Counted from the first letter of the stretch, positions 33,036 to 43,238 are shown. The stretch: DNA of 64,000 nucleotides from JACVRW01 sp963808775 (GCA_963808775.1 CAWEGR010000005.1:744001-808000); one strand, 5' to 3'. Notes: generated by a model not told the origin, from the letters alone. Translations and numbers: made by a program.

Positions 33036-34416
33036 ATGTGAGTCTCGACGGCGGGCTCTGGCTCTCCTGCGACCGGCACCTCCTCCTGGAGCTACCTCGT
33101 GGATACTCAGCGACGTATGCGAATGGAAGCCATTCCGTCACGGCACGGGCCGTCGACAAGGCCGGTAACAGCTCTCTGGCGAGTGTGTCGTTCACCATCA
33201 CGAACGAGTCGACCATCCCAGACACCACTGGCCCCGAGATCAGTATACGGACGTCCTTCGGAAGGGACTGCGGTCGATCGGCAAATCACCGTCGATGGAG
33301 TCGCGGCGGACGACACGGCGATCGCCAAGGTCGAGGTCAAGCTCGACAATGGCCCGTTCACAACGTCGACCGGTACTGGATCCTGGTCCGCGCTAGTCGA
33401 TGCCTCCGCAGCGCCGATGGCGCGCACGTCGTGACCGCGCGCGCAACGGATACGGCCGGAAACACCACGTCAGCGAGCGTGTCCGTGCTCATCAGCGATC
33501 ATGCCGTCGACGAGTCCGGACGTCGCGGCCGGGACGATCGGCGGTTTCGTTTTCCAGGAGGCGGATCGCGACGGCGTCTTCGAGACGGCCGAGCAACCAC
33601 TCGGCGGCATGCTCGTATACCTGTTCGACAACTCTGGCGTGTACATGGGCAATGCCGCCACGGATGCGACTGGCTGGTACCGCTTCACGGGCCTGTCGGA
33701 CGGGCTATACAGCGTGGAGATCGCTCCGATCTCCTGGAACCTGTTGCGGGACGACTGGGTGGCGGACACCACCGGCACGATCTTCCCGCGAACGGTCGTA
33801 GGGTTGGTGGGCTCCGCGCGTGCCGACTTCGGGACTCGCCGGATCGTTCGCTCGACAGATGCGAGCGCCCCAATGTCCACGCACGTAGGCACGGGCGGCC
33901 TCACGGTCAAGAGCTACGACGATGCCGTCTCGGCGAAGAGAGGTCCACGACCGGCTGCTGCGTGGCGCCCTCGTGGACAGGGAGGCCAGGTACGTCACGG
34001 TTCGTTTCGACTTGCGTCAGGCGGGCTCCACCTCGAGCCTGGCCGTTCAGAGCAACGGGGTCTACACGGACTACCGTGCGACCTCGGACGTTACGTGGGC
34101 GAGCTGGCTGCGCGGCGACGGCGAGCTCTTCCACGAGTACGGCCACGCGTGGAGCATGTACTACACACACATGGTGCAGGCGGATCCGTCCCTCAAGGCG
34201 TATCTGGAGGCGCGCGGCCTGACGGGCGACGCGCGCGTTGGCAGCTCCTATGCGTGGATGCCCGGCGAGATGATCGCCGAGGACTACCGGCAGCTGTTCG
34301 GCACGGCGAGCGCGCAAGCCGACTCCCAGATGAACCGCGACATCCCGCTTGCCAAGAACGTCGCGGGGCTCAAGACCTTCCTCTCGAGCACTTTCATGCA
34401 GACCCGCGTCCCCTGA
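33031..34416 (+). pseudogene. Secreted Ig-like/SdrD-type protein with gluzincin-like domain, frameshifted
   Basis: Across three frames the sequence holds two Ig-like repeats (GSHSVTARAVDKAGNSS and DGAHVVTARATDTAGNTT, each preceded by a VxLDxG strand). Next comes an SdrD B-like domain (GGFVFQEADRDGVFE, ATGWYRFTGLSDGLYSVEI). Last is a metalloprotease-like segment with FHEYGHAWSMYY and a later EMIAEDYRQLFG, which fit HExxH plus the third Glu ligand of gluzincins. At least four frame changes are needed and no start is present, because the 5' end joins the response regulator in mid-repeat. Confidence 0.6.
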
Positions 34417-34433
34417 TTGCAAGATGAGAAACG

Positions 34434-34458
34434 GGGCCGGTCGTGCGACCGGCCCGTT
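34434..34458. terminator. Shared terminator hairpin between convergent pseudogenes
   Basis: GGGCCGGTC/GACCGGCCC stem with a four-base loop, flanked by CGTT. It lies between the stops of two convergent genes and could serve both. Confidence 0.5.
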
Positions 34459-34490
34459 GATCTCGCGACGTGAGGTTGCCCTCGCGCTCG

Positions 34491-36290
34491 CTAGGGAAGC
34501 GGCGATGACGGAATGATCACCGACGCGCCCTGCGGATTGTTGGCACGCAACAGTCCGCCCCTGGCGCTGGCTGTCAGACCGCACAGCGCGCTCTCGCTGA
34601 GCCCAGCCGCCGTCGCGCCGGCCTCTGTCAGCGAATTCGGACGGCTCTGACCGTTGATCGTCACAGCAGCTCGAGTAGAGCTTGTTGTCGGCCTCGCGGC
34701 AGACGAGCACGATCATCTTGAACTGCCTCGGGTCCGTCGCCGTGACGTTCACGGTCCCCCCGTTGGTAACGGTGATGCTCTTGGGGAACGTGCTAGTCCT
34801 TGGCGTACCCCGTCGGGAACAACCGTCTCATCAATCGTGTACGCGCCGGGCGGCACATTACTTATCGTGCAGCCCGCATTAATTCGCGGTCGTGCAGCTG
34901 AAGACCGAGTAACCGGCTAGGCCCGTCGTGCGCCGTTGGCGTCGCCCTGGGTTGATTAGAGCTGGAAGGTCGCGCCGTTCACAGGATTATTGGCGTCATC
35001 GACCTTCGTCACGCTGACCGTCCCCGGAGCCGCCTGGTCGGTGAACGAGAGGTTCTTGGTCTAGTCCGCAGCAACCGTAAACGTGAACGGGAGATTCGGG
35101 TCCTTGTTGTACCCAGCCGGGACCGTGGTCTCGTCGATCGTGTATGTCCCGGGCTGGAGGTTCGTGAACGACGGCGTGCAGCTGCCGTTCGCCTGCACTG
35201 TGCAGGTTCCGACAACTTGCCCTCCGGTGCCCGTCCCGCTGTAGAGCGTGAACACGGCCCCGGCCTGGCTGCCACCGTCGCTGCCCGTCTTCGTGACGCT
35301 GAACCGTCGCGCAGTTGGCGATCGTAAAGGCGCCCGGGCCGACGATGTCCATCATCTGATGCCTGCGACGACTGACCGGAGCTGCGGCTGACGGCGTAGG
35401 CGCTGCCAAACGCGGTGCACACGACCAGGGGTGAAAACGCCGGCGTCGGTCAGATTGATGCCCGCCTCGCCGAACTCGACGGGACCGGGATCACTTCCGT
35501 CGAGGCTTCAGCGCGTCCACGACGGTACCCGTGTTCACCTTGCCCTCGGCGAAGGTCGTCGCGGTGAGGTCCGTCGTGTCGCCCCAGCAGCCGTTTGCGA
35601 CGCTCGAGCTGTTGACCTCACAGTCCGCGTCGTTCGGGTTGTAGGTCGACGTGAGCCAGCGCGAGAGCCTGATCGCGGGCGGGTCGGATCCTCCCTCGAA
35701 GTCGTACACGATGAGCATGTCCCCGCCGACCCGGCTGGTGAGGTTGGGGTTCCCGCCGCACTTGGTCGAGCCCTGATTGAACTCATAGCCGATGTGGGCC
35801 GACGGGGACGTCGAGTTCTGCGGGATGCGGACCCAGGCGAGCTCGAGGAACACCTCACCCCCGACCGTGGCTGTCGCCAGGTAGACGCGCTTGAGGTCGT
35901 CCTTGTTCGGGAGCCTTCGCGGTGATCTACGTGATTCGCGCAGTTGTTGTCTTGCTTCGTTCCGCCGGCGAAGCCGGTATCGCTGGTGGTCGCCTGCGGC
36001 GTCTTCGAAGACCGGTGAACGCCCATCGGGCTGACGGTCGTTTTCGGCCGATTCGGAAGGGTGCAGTGCCGGTCCAGGTCAATCGGAGCGAAGCTGTTCC
36101 AGTCGATCTGGCATCAGTGCCTCGTTGACAACGAGGTTGCCATCATCGACCTCGAAGCCCGAGTCCCCACGATCACATGCCGCAAAGGCGACGATCGCGC
36201 ACTGCGAGGACCGCCAGGATGGCGAGAGGAATGAGCAGAAATCGCGTCGCTTTCGCCTCGAACCGTCTCCGGCACTGCTGTGCGCCGCAT
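34491..36290 (-). pseudogene. Prealbumin/SpaA-like surface protein, heavily frameshifted
   Basis: Read from right to left, pieces in several frames give a signal-like segment (RFLLIPLAILAVLAV), then EVDDGNLVVNEAL and a conserved domain with GGTKQDNNCA, FLELAWVRIPQNST, RVGGDMLIVYDFEGG and DLTATTFAEGKVNTG. Two SpaA/Cna-B-type repeats follow (SCTPSFTNLQPGTYTIDET and CTISNVPPGAYTIDET). The end reads GGLLRANNPQGASVIIPSS. At least six indels and in-frame stops interrupt it. Intact relatives of this layout are common secreted adhesin-like proteins in soil Thermoleophilia (my recollection). GC content is visibly lower than in the flanks. Confidence 0.6.
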
Positions 36291-36535
36291 TGCGGCGTAG
36301 TGAGAATCTCACGGGTCCTCCTTTTCCGGAAAGCGCGATCGGCCAACCCGCGCCGAGCGTCCGCAGGCGCTGCCCGCGGGGTCATCGGAGTCGGCATCTG
36401 GAACAGGCTCGACGCGCCTGAGGAGCGACGGGAAGGTGATGTTCCTCCGTACCCCAGGGAGGTTCTTGACCGCCAAGATGAGGGGCTCTGCCCACGCCGG
36501 TGGTTCCAGCGACGTTCGCCATGAGAGCATGCCCC

Positions 36536-37108
36536 ATGGAGATCGTCCTCGTTCGCCACGGCGAGACCGAGTGGAGTCGCACCGGGCGCCACACCGGCCG
36601 CACCGACGTCCCGCTCACCGCGGACGGCCAGGACCAGGCGCGGGTGCTGCGCGACCCGCTCGGCGCCTGGAGCTTCGCCCGCGTGATCTCGAGCCCGCTG
36701 TCGCGAGCCCGCGATACCTGCGAGCTCGCAGGGATGGGCGAGCGCGCCGAGCTCAGCGAGGCCCTGCTCGAGTGGGACTACGGCGAGTACGAGGGCATCA
36801 CGACCGCGTCGATCCGCGAGGGGCGTCCCGGCTGGGTGCTGTGGCGCGACGGCTGCCCGGGCGGCGAGACGGCCGCTGAGGTGGGCGCGCGCGTGGACCC
36901 GTTGCTCGACGAGCTGCGCGGCGCTCCGGAGGACGAGGACATCGCCCTGTTCGCGCACGGCCACCTGCTGCGCGTGCTGACGGCCCGCTGGCTCGGCCTC
37001 CCGCCCGAGGACGGCCGCCTGTTCGCGCTGTCGGTCGCCACGCTCTCCGTGCTCGGCTTCGAGCACGAGCTCCCCGTGATCAGGCGGTGGAACGCGCCCG
37101 TCGCCTGA
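36536..37108 (+). CDS. Histidine phosphatase (phosphoglycerate mutase-like)
   Basis: 190 residues from ATG 36536. The RHG motif VLVRHGETEWSRTGRHTG is at the N-terminus, with SSPLSRARDTCELAG, the catalytic acid region LLEWDYGEYEG and the second His in ALFAHGHLLRVL. The size and motifs fit broad-specificity phosphatases of the cobC/gpmB type rather than true phosphoglycerate mutase. It converges on the membrane-protein gene with an overlap of about 29 bases. Confidence 0.87.
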   Translation: MEIVLVRHGETEWSRTGRHTGRTDVPLTADGQDQARVLRDPLGAWSFARVISSPLSRARDTCELAGMGERAELSEALLEWDYGEYEGITTASIREGRPGWVLWRDGCPGGETAAEVGARVDPLLDELRGAPEDEDIALFAHGHLLRVLTARWLGLPPEDGRLFALSVATLSVLGFEHELPVIRRWNAPVA

Positions 37109-37788
37109 CCCACCAGGAATCCGGGCGAGGCTTCAGAAGGGCGCCGACGAGCGCGATCAGCGGGATGAACAGCCCGGCGATCCCGAGCAGCAGGCGGCCC
37201 TTCAGCATCGGTGATGATCGCGAGACCGGCTCCGATGACCTGAGTCGTCAGCAGGAATGGCACGCTCTCCGAGCCCGTGAAACGCTCCCCGCCGACGCCG
37301 ATGAAGAGGAACAGGGCCTCGCGGATGTCGATCCAGAACTGGAGTCCCAACAGCGCGATGATCAGCATGACCGTCGTGATGATCGCCGCGTCGATCGACT
37401 GCCGGCCCTTCTCCGACCAGTAGACGTCCTCGAGGTTCAGCCAGAGCGCGAACTCGTCGATCGTCAGGCCCATGCCGATGCCGAACGCGATCGCGATCAG
37501 CTCGTACCACGAGTCGCCGACATCCGTGGCCAGCCCGATGTAGCCCATCGAGATCAGCAGCAGGATCCCCCAGAACATGTGGTGGATGTGGGTGCCGCTC
37601 TTCGTCTCGACGTTGCCCGGCCACCACGAGACCTGCGCCTTGATCATGTGCGTGCTCGTGCGGATGAAGCCGAAGGAGAGCAGGAACGCCATCAGGATCA
37701 GGAAATGCGTCTCCTTGCCCGGCACCTGGATGTGCTTGTCGTAGGCATGGGTGATGTGGTCCCAGAGACTCGACATTTGCGCGGGCAT
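37080..37788 (-). pseudogene. Integral membrane protein, one frameshift near the C-terminus
   Basis: From ATG 37788 the protein has a soluble start (LWDHITHAYDKHIQVPGKETH) and five or six helices with conserved polar features (SGTHIHHMFWGILLLI, GLTIDEFALWLNLEDVYW). The frame breaks at about 37208. One base over it continues as LKGRLLLGIAGLFIPLIALVGALLKPRP and stops at 37080. A single extra base explains this. The HIHH and DEFALW motifs suggest metal or heme contact, but I do not recognise the family. It is divergent from cydA with only 14 bp between the starts. Confidence 0.6.
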
Positions 37789-37802
37789 GGTAGGAACTGC
37801 AC

Positions 37803-39143
37803 GTGATCGACGGCGTCCTCGGCGGCGGGCCCGAGCAGGAGTATCTCCTACAGGCGCGCCAGATGCAGGCGCTCTCGCTCGCCTTCCACATCCCGCTCGT
37901 CTGCTTCGGGATCGCCTTCCCGGCCATGGTCCTCTTCCTCGAGGGGCTCTGGCTCAGGACCGGCGACCCGCTCTACAAGGCGCTCGCGGAGCGCTGGTCG
38001 AAGGCGATGCTGATCCTGTTCGCCATCGGCGTCGTGACCGGCACGATCCTCTCGTTCGAGCTCGGCCTGCTCTGGCCCGAGTTCATGGCCACGTTCGGCG
38101 ACGTGTTCGGCCTCGCCTTCGGGCTCGAGGGCTTCTCGTTCTTCATCGAGGCGATCTTCGTCGCGATCTACGCGTACGGCTGGAATCGCCTGCCGCCGAA
38201 GGTGCACTTCATGTGCGGCATCCCGATCATCATCACCGGCATCACGGGCGCGCTGTTCGTGATCTCGGTGAACGGCTGGATGAACGACCCGACCGGGTTC
38301 GAGATCGTGAACGGCGAGGTCACGAAGATCGAGCCGCTGAAGGCGCTCTTCAACTCGTACTTCTGGCACGAGTTCGTGCACATGTACATGGCGGGCACGA
38401 TCGTGGCCGGCTTCCTGGTCGCCGCCGTCTACGCGACCGGCTGGCTGCGCGGCAAGCGCCGGCGCTACCACCGGGTCGGGCTCATCGTCGCGCTCTCGTT
38501 TGCGTCGATCGCCGCGCCCGTGCAGCTCTTCGTCGGCGACTGGGCCGCGCGCGAGGTGGCGCAGAAGCAGCCCACGAAGCTCGCGGTCTTCGAGGGCCTG
38601 ACGAAGACCACGAAGGGCGCGCCGCTGCACATCTTCGGCATCTACGAGTCGAACGGCGACATCAAGTACGGCATCGAGTTCCCGGACCTGCTCTCGATCC
38701 TCGCCTACCACGACCCGAACGCGACGGTTCAGGGGCTCGACCCGGCGAAGCCGAACATCCCGACGACCCGGGCGATCAACATCGTGCGGCTCTCCTTCCA
38801 GGGGATGGTCTTCATCGGGACGTTCCTGGCGATGCTCGGCGCCTTCTTCCTCTGGTTCCGCTGGAGACGCGGGAAGCTGCCCGAGTCGCCCTGGTTCTTC
38901 CGGGCCCTGGTGGCGGCCGGGCCGCTGGCGGTGGTCGCGCTGATCTGCGGCTGGGTCACGACGGAGGTGAGGCGCCAGCCCTGGATCGTCTACGACGTGA
39001 TGAAGACCGAGGAGGCGGTCACGGGCGCCGAGGGAGTGCCGATCGGCTACGCGACGCTCGTGGTGGTCTACCTCGGCCTCGCGACGATCGCGGGCGTGAT
39101 GCTGCGCCGCCTCGCGCGCAGGCCGATGGAGGTCGAGGGCTGA
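37803..39143 (+). CDS. cydA: Cytochrome bd quinol oxidase subunit I
   Basis: 446 residues from GTG with about nine helices. Heme ligands are seen as His29 (SLAFHIPLVCFG, equivalent to the distal His near the N-terminus), FHEFVHM-like WHEFVHMYMAG, and the GLEGFSFF glutamate region. The quinol loop is the short type, and the family motif GWxxxExGRQPW reads GWVTTEVRRQPW, with Arg in place of Gly. The enzyme reduces oxygen with quinol at high affinity. It forms an operon with cydB and a small membrane protein. Confidence 0.93.
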   Translation: MIDGVLGGGPEQEYLLQARQMQALSLAFHIPLVCFGIAFPAMVLFLEGLWLRTGDPLYKALAERWSKAMLILFAIGVVTGTILSFELGLLWPEFMATFGDVFGLAFGLEGFSFFIEAIFVAIYAYGWNRLPPKVHFMCGIPIIITGITGALFVISVNGWMNDPTGFEIVNGEVTKIEPLKALFNSYFWHEFVHMYMAGTIVAGFLVAAVYATGWLRGKRRRYHRVGLIVALSFASIAAPVQLFVGDWAAREVAQKQPTKLAVFEGLTKTTKGAPLHIFGIYESNGDIKYGIEFPDLLSILAYHDPNATVQGLDPAKPNIPTTRAINIVRLSFQGMVFIGTFLAMLGAFFLWFRWRRGKLPESPWFFRALVAAGPLAVVALICGWVTTEVRRQPWIVYDVMKTEEAVTGAEGVPIGYATLVVVYLGLATIAGVMLRRLARRPMEVEG

Positions 39144-39144
39144 G

Positions 39145-40146
39145 ATGCTGCCCGAGCTCACCGCCATCCTGCTGACGGTCGCGCTGACGGCCTACGTCGT
39201 CCTCGGCGGCGCCGACTTCGGCACCGGCATCTGGGATCTCACCGCGCGCTCCGAGCGCATGCGCGCCCGCATCAAGGGCTCGATGTCGCCCGTCTGGGAG
39301 GCGAACCACGTCTGGCTGATCTTCATCCTCGTGGTGCTCTGGTCAGGCTTCCCGCGCGCCTTCGGATCGATCATGTCGACGCTCGCGATCCCGCTGTTCC
39401 TCGCGGCGGTCGGGATCATCCTGCGCGGCTCCGCCTTCGCCCTGCGCGGCCAGGCGGCGAGCATCTTCGAGCAGCGCTCGCTCGGCTCCGTGTTCGCGCT
39501 CTCGTCGCTGCTCGTCCCGTTCTTCCTCGGCACGGTGGTCGGCGGAATCGCGTCGGGCCGGGTCCCGGTCGGCAACGCCACGGGCGACGCGCTCACGAGC
39601 TGGGCCAACGAGACGTCGATCATGATCGGCCTGATCGCGATCGTCACGGGCGCGCACGTGTCCGCGGTCTTCCTGGGCGCCGACGCGAGGCGCGCGGGGG
39701 AGGACGACCTGGTCGAGGCGTTCCGCCGCCGCGCGCTCGGCTCCGGTCTCGTGGCGGGAGTGTTCGCGATCGCGGGGCTGATCGTGGTGAACTCGGACGT
39801 GCCCGACCTCTTCGACGGCCTCACCTCCGCGCCCGCGCTGATCCTGGTGCTGGCCTCGGGGGCAGCCGGCCTCCTGACCCTGTGGCTCGAGTGGCACGCG
39901 CGCTTCGAGCCGGCCCGCTACACGGTCGCCGTCGCCGTCGGCTCGATCGTCGCGGCCTGGGCCCTCGCTCAGGAGCCCTACCTGCTTCCGCCGGACCTCA
40001 CCGTGACGGAGGCCGCAGCGCCCGACGCGACCCTCACGGCGCTGCTCGTGGCCGTGCTGATCGGCCTCGTGCTGCTCATCCCCGCGCTCGTCTGGCTGTT
40101 CCGCCTGACCCTGCGCGGCGACCTCGACAAGAGCACGAACGCATGA
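39145..40146 (+). CDS. cydB: Cytochrome bd quinol oxidase subunit II
   Basis: 333 residues, starting one base after the cydA stop. The N-terminal VLGGADFGTGIWDL and PVWEANHVWLIF are the CydB signature; about eight helices follow. It forms the heterodimer with CydA and stabilises the heme site. Its stop overlaps the next ATG by four bases. Confidence 0.93.
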   Translation: MLPELTAILLTVALTAYVVLGGADFGTGIWDLTARSERMRARIKGSMSPVWEANHVWLIFILVVLWSGFPRAFGSIMSTLAIPLFLAAVGIILRGSAFALRGQAASIFEQRSLGSVFALSSLLVPFFLGTVVGGIASGRVPVGNATGDALTSWANETSIMIGLIAIVTGAHVSAVFLGADARRAGEDDLVEAFRRRALGSGLVAGVFAIAGLIVVNSDVPDLFDGLTSAPALILVLASGAAGLLTLWLEWHARFEPARYTVAVAVGSIVAAWALAQEPYLLPPDLTVTEAAAPDATLTALLVAVLIGLVLLIPALVWLFRLTLRGDLDKSTNA

Positions 40147-40313
40147 AGCGCACCGTCATCCTGTTCGCCATCGGAGCCGCGCTCGTGTTCCCGTTCGAGT
40201 ACTGGTACACGCTCCTCGTCGGGATCGGCTTCTTCATCGCGTCGATCGTGTCGGGCGTGTTCTCGGTCGCGTCGCCTGAGTTCCTCGAGGGCGACGAGGA
40301 CCCGAGCGGTTAG
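40143..40313 (+). CDS. Small membrane protein of the cyd operon (CydX position)
   Basis: 56 residues with two hydrophobic segments (VILFAIGAALVFPFEYWY and LLVGIGFFIASIVSGVFSV) and an acidic tail. The ATGA overlap with cydB implies coupled translation. It is longer than CydX (about 37 residues) and has no clear sequence likeness to it. Its place directly after cydB is where oxidase subunits such as CydX or CydH occur. A role as an accessory subunit is inferred from position only. Confidence 0.6.
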   Translation: MKRTVILFAIGAALVFPFEYWYTLLVGIGFFIASIVSGVFSVASPEFLEGDEDPSG

Positions 40314-41796
40314 CGGGTCCGGCCGAGCCACGCGACCAGCGCCTCGAGGTCCGTGCCGACCCGTTCACGTCCGCTGCCGCTCTCGAAGTGGCGCCGGAAG
40401 CGCCCGGCCGCGACGAGCACCGCGTTGGCCGCCACCGTGTAGGTCCCCTCGGGGCGCACGCCCTCCACGCCGCTCTCGTAGAGCGCCGCGCCGCCCGCGC
40501 GAGCGCCAGATCGCCAGCACGTCGCGGCCGCTCAGGCGCATGCGCACGATCGGGTGCTCGTAGGCCTGGACGAGCTGGGCCTCCGCGTAGGTCACGGGTC
40601 CCGCGTCGAGGCCCGGCTGTCGAGTGTTGCCGTCGTTGACGAAGGCCACGTCGGCGCCGGCGAACGCGCGCTGAGCGTCGGCGACGAGCCGTCCGAGCCC
40701 GTCCTTGCCGAGCGGCTCGGGGAGCGTGCCAACCACCCGGTCGCCGAGCGGAGCTACGCGCGCGGCGTAGCCCGCGACGAAGGAGAGGAGGCCGGCGTCG
40801 GGTGCCACGGCCGCGTGCGCGGTCGGCACGACCTCCGCCGAGCCCGCGATCACCTCGCCCGTCACGCGGTCGACGGTGAGCAGGACGCGGTCGTAGGCGG
40901 TGCCGTAGGCCAGGCCCTCGACCACGAGCTTGCCGTCGACCTCGAGGTCGAGCCGCGAGTGGCTGTGCCCGGCCACCACCACGTCGACCGCGTCGTCCAT
41001 CTGGCGCGTCTCGTCGACGATCTCGCCCTCGGCGGCCGCGCCGCTCGCGAACGCGCCCTCGTGGGCGAGCACCACGATCGCCTCGACGCCGCGCTCGCGC
41101 AGCTCCGGCACCCAGCGGTTGACGGTGTCCGAGACGTCGAGGTAGCGCCACTCGCGCTTGAACTCGGGCAGCAGCCAGGTGGGCGTCTGGTCCGTGGTCA
41201 CGCCGATGAAGCCGACGCGCACGCCCGCGCGCTCCTCGATCGCGTATGGCGGCAGGAAGGTGGCGCCGCTGCGCGGGTCGACCGTGTTGGCCGCGAGCCA
41301 GCGATAGCGGCTCCCGCGCAGCGCGCGCCGCAGCTCGTCGCCGCCCTCGTCGAACTCGTGGTTGCCGACGGTGCCGACGTCGAAGCCCATGCGATTCGTG
41401 GCCTCGATCGTCGGCGCGTCGCCAAACCGGCTCGAGATGAGCGGCGAGGCGCCGATCATGTCGCCCGCGTGGACCGTGATCGTGCGGCCGCGGTGGGCCG
41501 CCTCGTCACGCGCCAGATGGGCGCCGAGCCAGGCCACCCCGCCGAGCCCGCGGCTCGGGGGGCTCGAGGTGGCCGTGCAGGTCGTTCACGCCGAGCAGCT
41601 GCAGCTCGACGGTGCGTGCGGGGGCCTCGCGCTCCGGCGCCGGTTCCTCGGCGCCGGCGTTCAGGCCGAGCAGCGCGATCGCCGCCGCGCCCGCGAACGC
41701 CGCCCCGCCCGCGGCGGCCCCACCCGCGGCAGAAAGCCTCTCCCTGAAAGTCGCATCGGCCGCCACGCTACGGCCGATTTGCAGGGCTTTTGTCAC
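40310..41796 (-). pseudogene. 5'-nucleotidase/UshA-like phosphoesterase, two frameshifts
   Basis: The start at 41796 gives a hydrophobic leader (GAAFAGAAAIALLGLNAGA) and the first metal motif LLGVNDLHGHLEPP. The frame breaks near 41540. The next part carries HAGDMIGASPL, GNHEFDEGGDEL, VLAHEGAF and VVAGHSHSRLDLEVDGK, the calcineurin-type metal site, then NDGNTRQP and the C-terminal substrate domain. A second shift at about 40500 restores the end (WLGRTR). With two bases corrected it would be an exported 5'-nucleotidase or 2',3'-cyclic phosphodiesterase of about 495 residues. Confidence 0.7.
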
Positions 41797-41800
41797 CGGA

Positions 41801-43174
41801 TCATGTCGATCCGGTGAAGCGCTTGTGACCGAGCAGCGTCTCGACTCCGCCGTCGACCACGTGGATGACCTCGCGGGCGCCGAGGGCCGCCAGCAGGCTC
41901 GCCGCCACGGCGCTCCGCTGCCCGGACCCGCAGATGGCGGCCATGGGGCGCTCGGGGTCGAGGCCCTCGGGCAGGGCGTGGATGTCGTGGTAGGGCAGGT
42001 GGACGGAGCCCGGAATGTGGCCGGCGCGCCACTCCGCGAGCTCTCGCACGTCGACTATCTGCACCTCGCCCGCCGCCGCGGCCAGCTCGTCGACGCTCCA
42101 GCGCCCGATGCTCGCGACGTCGCGTCCCTCGGCGCGCCAGCTCGTCATGCCGCCCGCGAGGAAGCCGCCGAGCCGGCGCACGCCGATGGCGGTGGCGAGC
42201 CGCCCCGCCACGCGGGCGTCCTCGTCGTCGCGGCCGACGAGCACGATCTCCTGCTCGCGGTCGGCCACCCACGCGAGCTTCGTGCCGAAGCCCTGGCGCA
42301 GCATCGTGATGCACACGGCGCCAGGGATGTGAGCCTCGTCGAACTGCAGGTCGGTGCGAACGTCGACCACGAGCGCGCCCTGCGCGCGGCGCTGCTCGAC
42401 CTGGCGGGGCGTCAGCGGGAGCAGCTCGACGCCGGCGGTCACGAGCGGGCCGCGGTTCATGTCGACCACGGCGTGGAAGTTGGGCGGCTGCGGGCCGAGA
42501 TTCGCCAGCGCGGCCTCCACGAACTCGTCCTCGTCGCGCGTCGAGAGCAGCGGGTTGTGGCGCAGCTCGTAGCCGATCGTCGAGGAGACCTTCATGTCCA
42601 TGCCCGGCCCGCCGCAGAGCGACCCGCCGAGGTGGCCCGGCCAGACCTCGGTCTCGGGAGCGAGCACGAGCAGCCGCTCGTGCAGGCTGCGGTGGATCTC
42701 GCGGGCGCCCTCGTCCTTGTCGATCGCCAGGTCGGGCCGCGCGACGTCGCCCACGAACAGGCTGTCGCCCGTCAGCAGCGCCCACGGCTCCTCGCCGCGG
42801 CCGCGGTCGACGAGCGCGAACGCCGTGTGCTCCGGCCGGTGCCCGGGCGTGTGCAGCGCCCGCACGACGAGCTCGCCGAGCTCGAGCTCGAACCCGTCCT
42901 CGAAGGGCTCGTGCGGGTAGGCCGCGCCCGCCGCCGCGTGGACGTGAATCGTGGCGCCGGTGGCCGCGGCCAGCCGGCCGTGCCCCGAGACGTGGTCCGC
43001 GTGGTTGTGGGTCTCGAGCACGTGGTCGATCGAGACACCGAGGTAGCGCGCGAGCTCGAGGTACTCGCCGATCTCGAAGCGGGGGTCGACCACGGCGGCC
43101 ACGCCGGCGTGGTGGTCGCCGATGAAGTAGGAGGCGCAGCCCAGGTCGTCGTGGACGATCTGCCGGAAGATCAC
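41801..43174 (-). CDS. MBL-fold hydrolase with two rhodanese domains (persulfide dioxygenase-like)
   Basis: 457 residues from GTG 43174. The N-terminal metallo-beta-lactamase domain has THNHADHVSGHGRLA, TPGHRPEH, LTGDSLFVGDVARPDL and a long insert with PGHLGGSLCG. Two rhodanese domains follow (about 255-350 and 365-455). The first lacks a catalytic Cys (VLVGRDDED), while the second has an active-site loop ICGSGQRSA. This plan belongs to the ETHE1/persulfide dioxygenase-like group that oxidises glutathione or other low-molecular-weight persulfides. Sulfide detoxification is inferred. Confidence 0.85.
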   Translation of the reverse strand: MIFRQIVHDDLGCASYFIGDHHAGVAAVVDPRFEIGEYLELARYLGVSIDHVLETHNHADHVSGHGRLAAATGATIHVHAAAGAAYPHEPFEDGFELELGELVVRALHTPGHRPEHTAFALVDRGRGEEPWALLTGDSLFVGDVARPDLAIDKDEGAREIHRSLHERLLVLAPETEVWPGHLGGSLCGGPGMDMKVSSTIGYELRHNPLLSTRDEDEFVEAALANLGPQPPNFHAVVDMNRGPLVTAGVELLPLTPRQVEQRRAQGALVVDVRTDLQFDEAHIPGAVCITMLRQGFGTKLAWVADREQEIVLVGRDDEDARVAGRLATAIGVRRLGGFLAGGMTSWRAEGRDVASIGRWSVDELAAAAGEVQIVDVRELAEWRAGHIPGSVHLPYHDIHALPEGLDPERPMAAICGSGQRSAVAASLLAALGAREVIHVVDGGVETLLGHKRFTGST

Positions 43175-43209
43175 GCCGCGATCATCGCAACGGCTCCACC
43201 GATGGAAAC

Positions 43210-43222
43210 GAGAATCATTCTC
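43210..43222. promoter_or_regulatory. Zur/Fur-like palindrome
   Basis: Perfect 13-bp palindrome GAGAATCATTCTC in an AT-richer patch 17 bases before the znuA start. Zur and Fur boxes share the AATCATT centre, and a Fur-family gene lies 0.9 kb downstream. Zinc-responsive repression of znuA is the likely purpose. Confidence 0.6.
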
Positions 43223-43238
43223 ACTATTCTCGGCGGCC

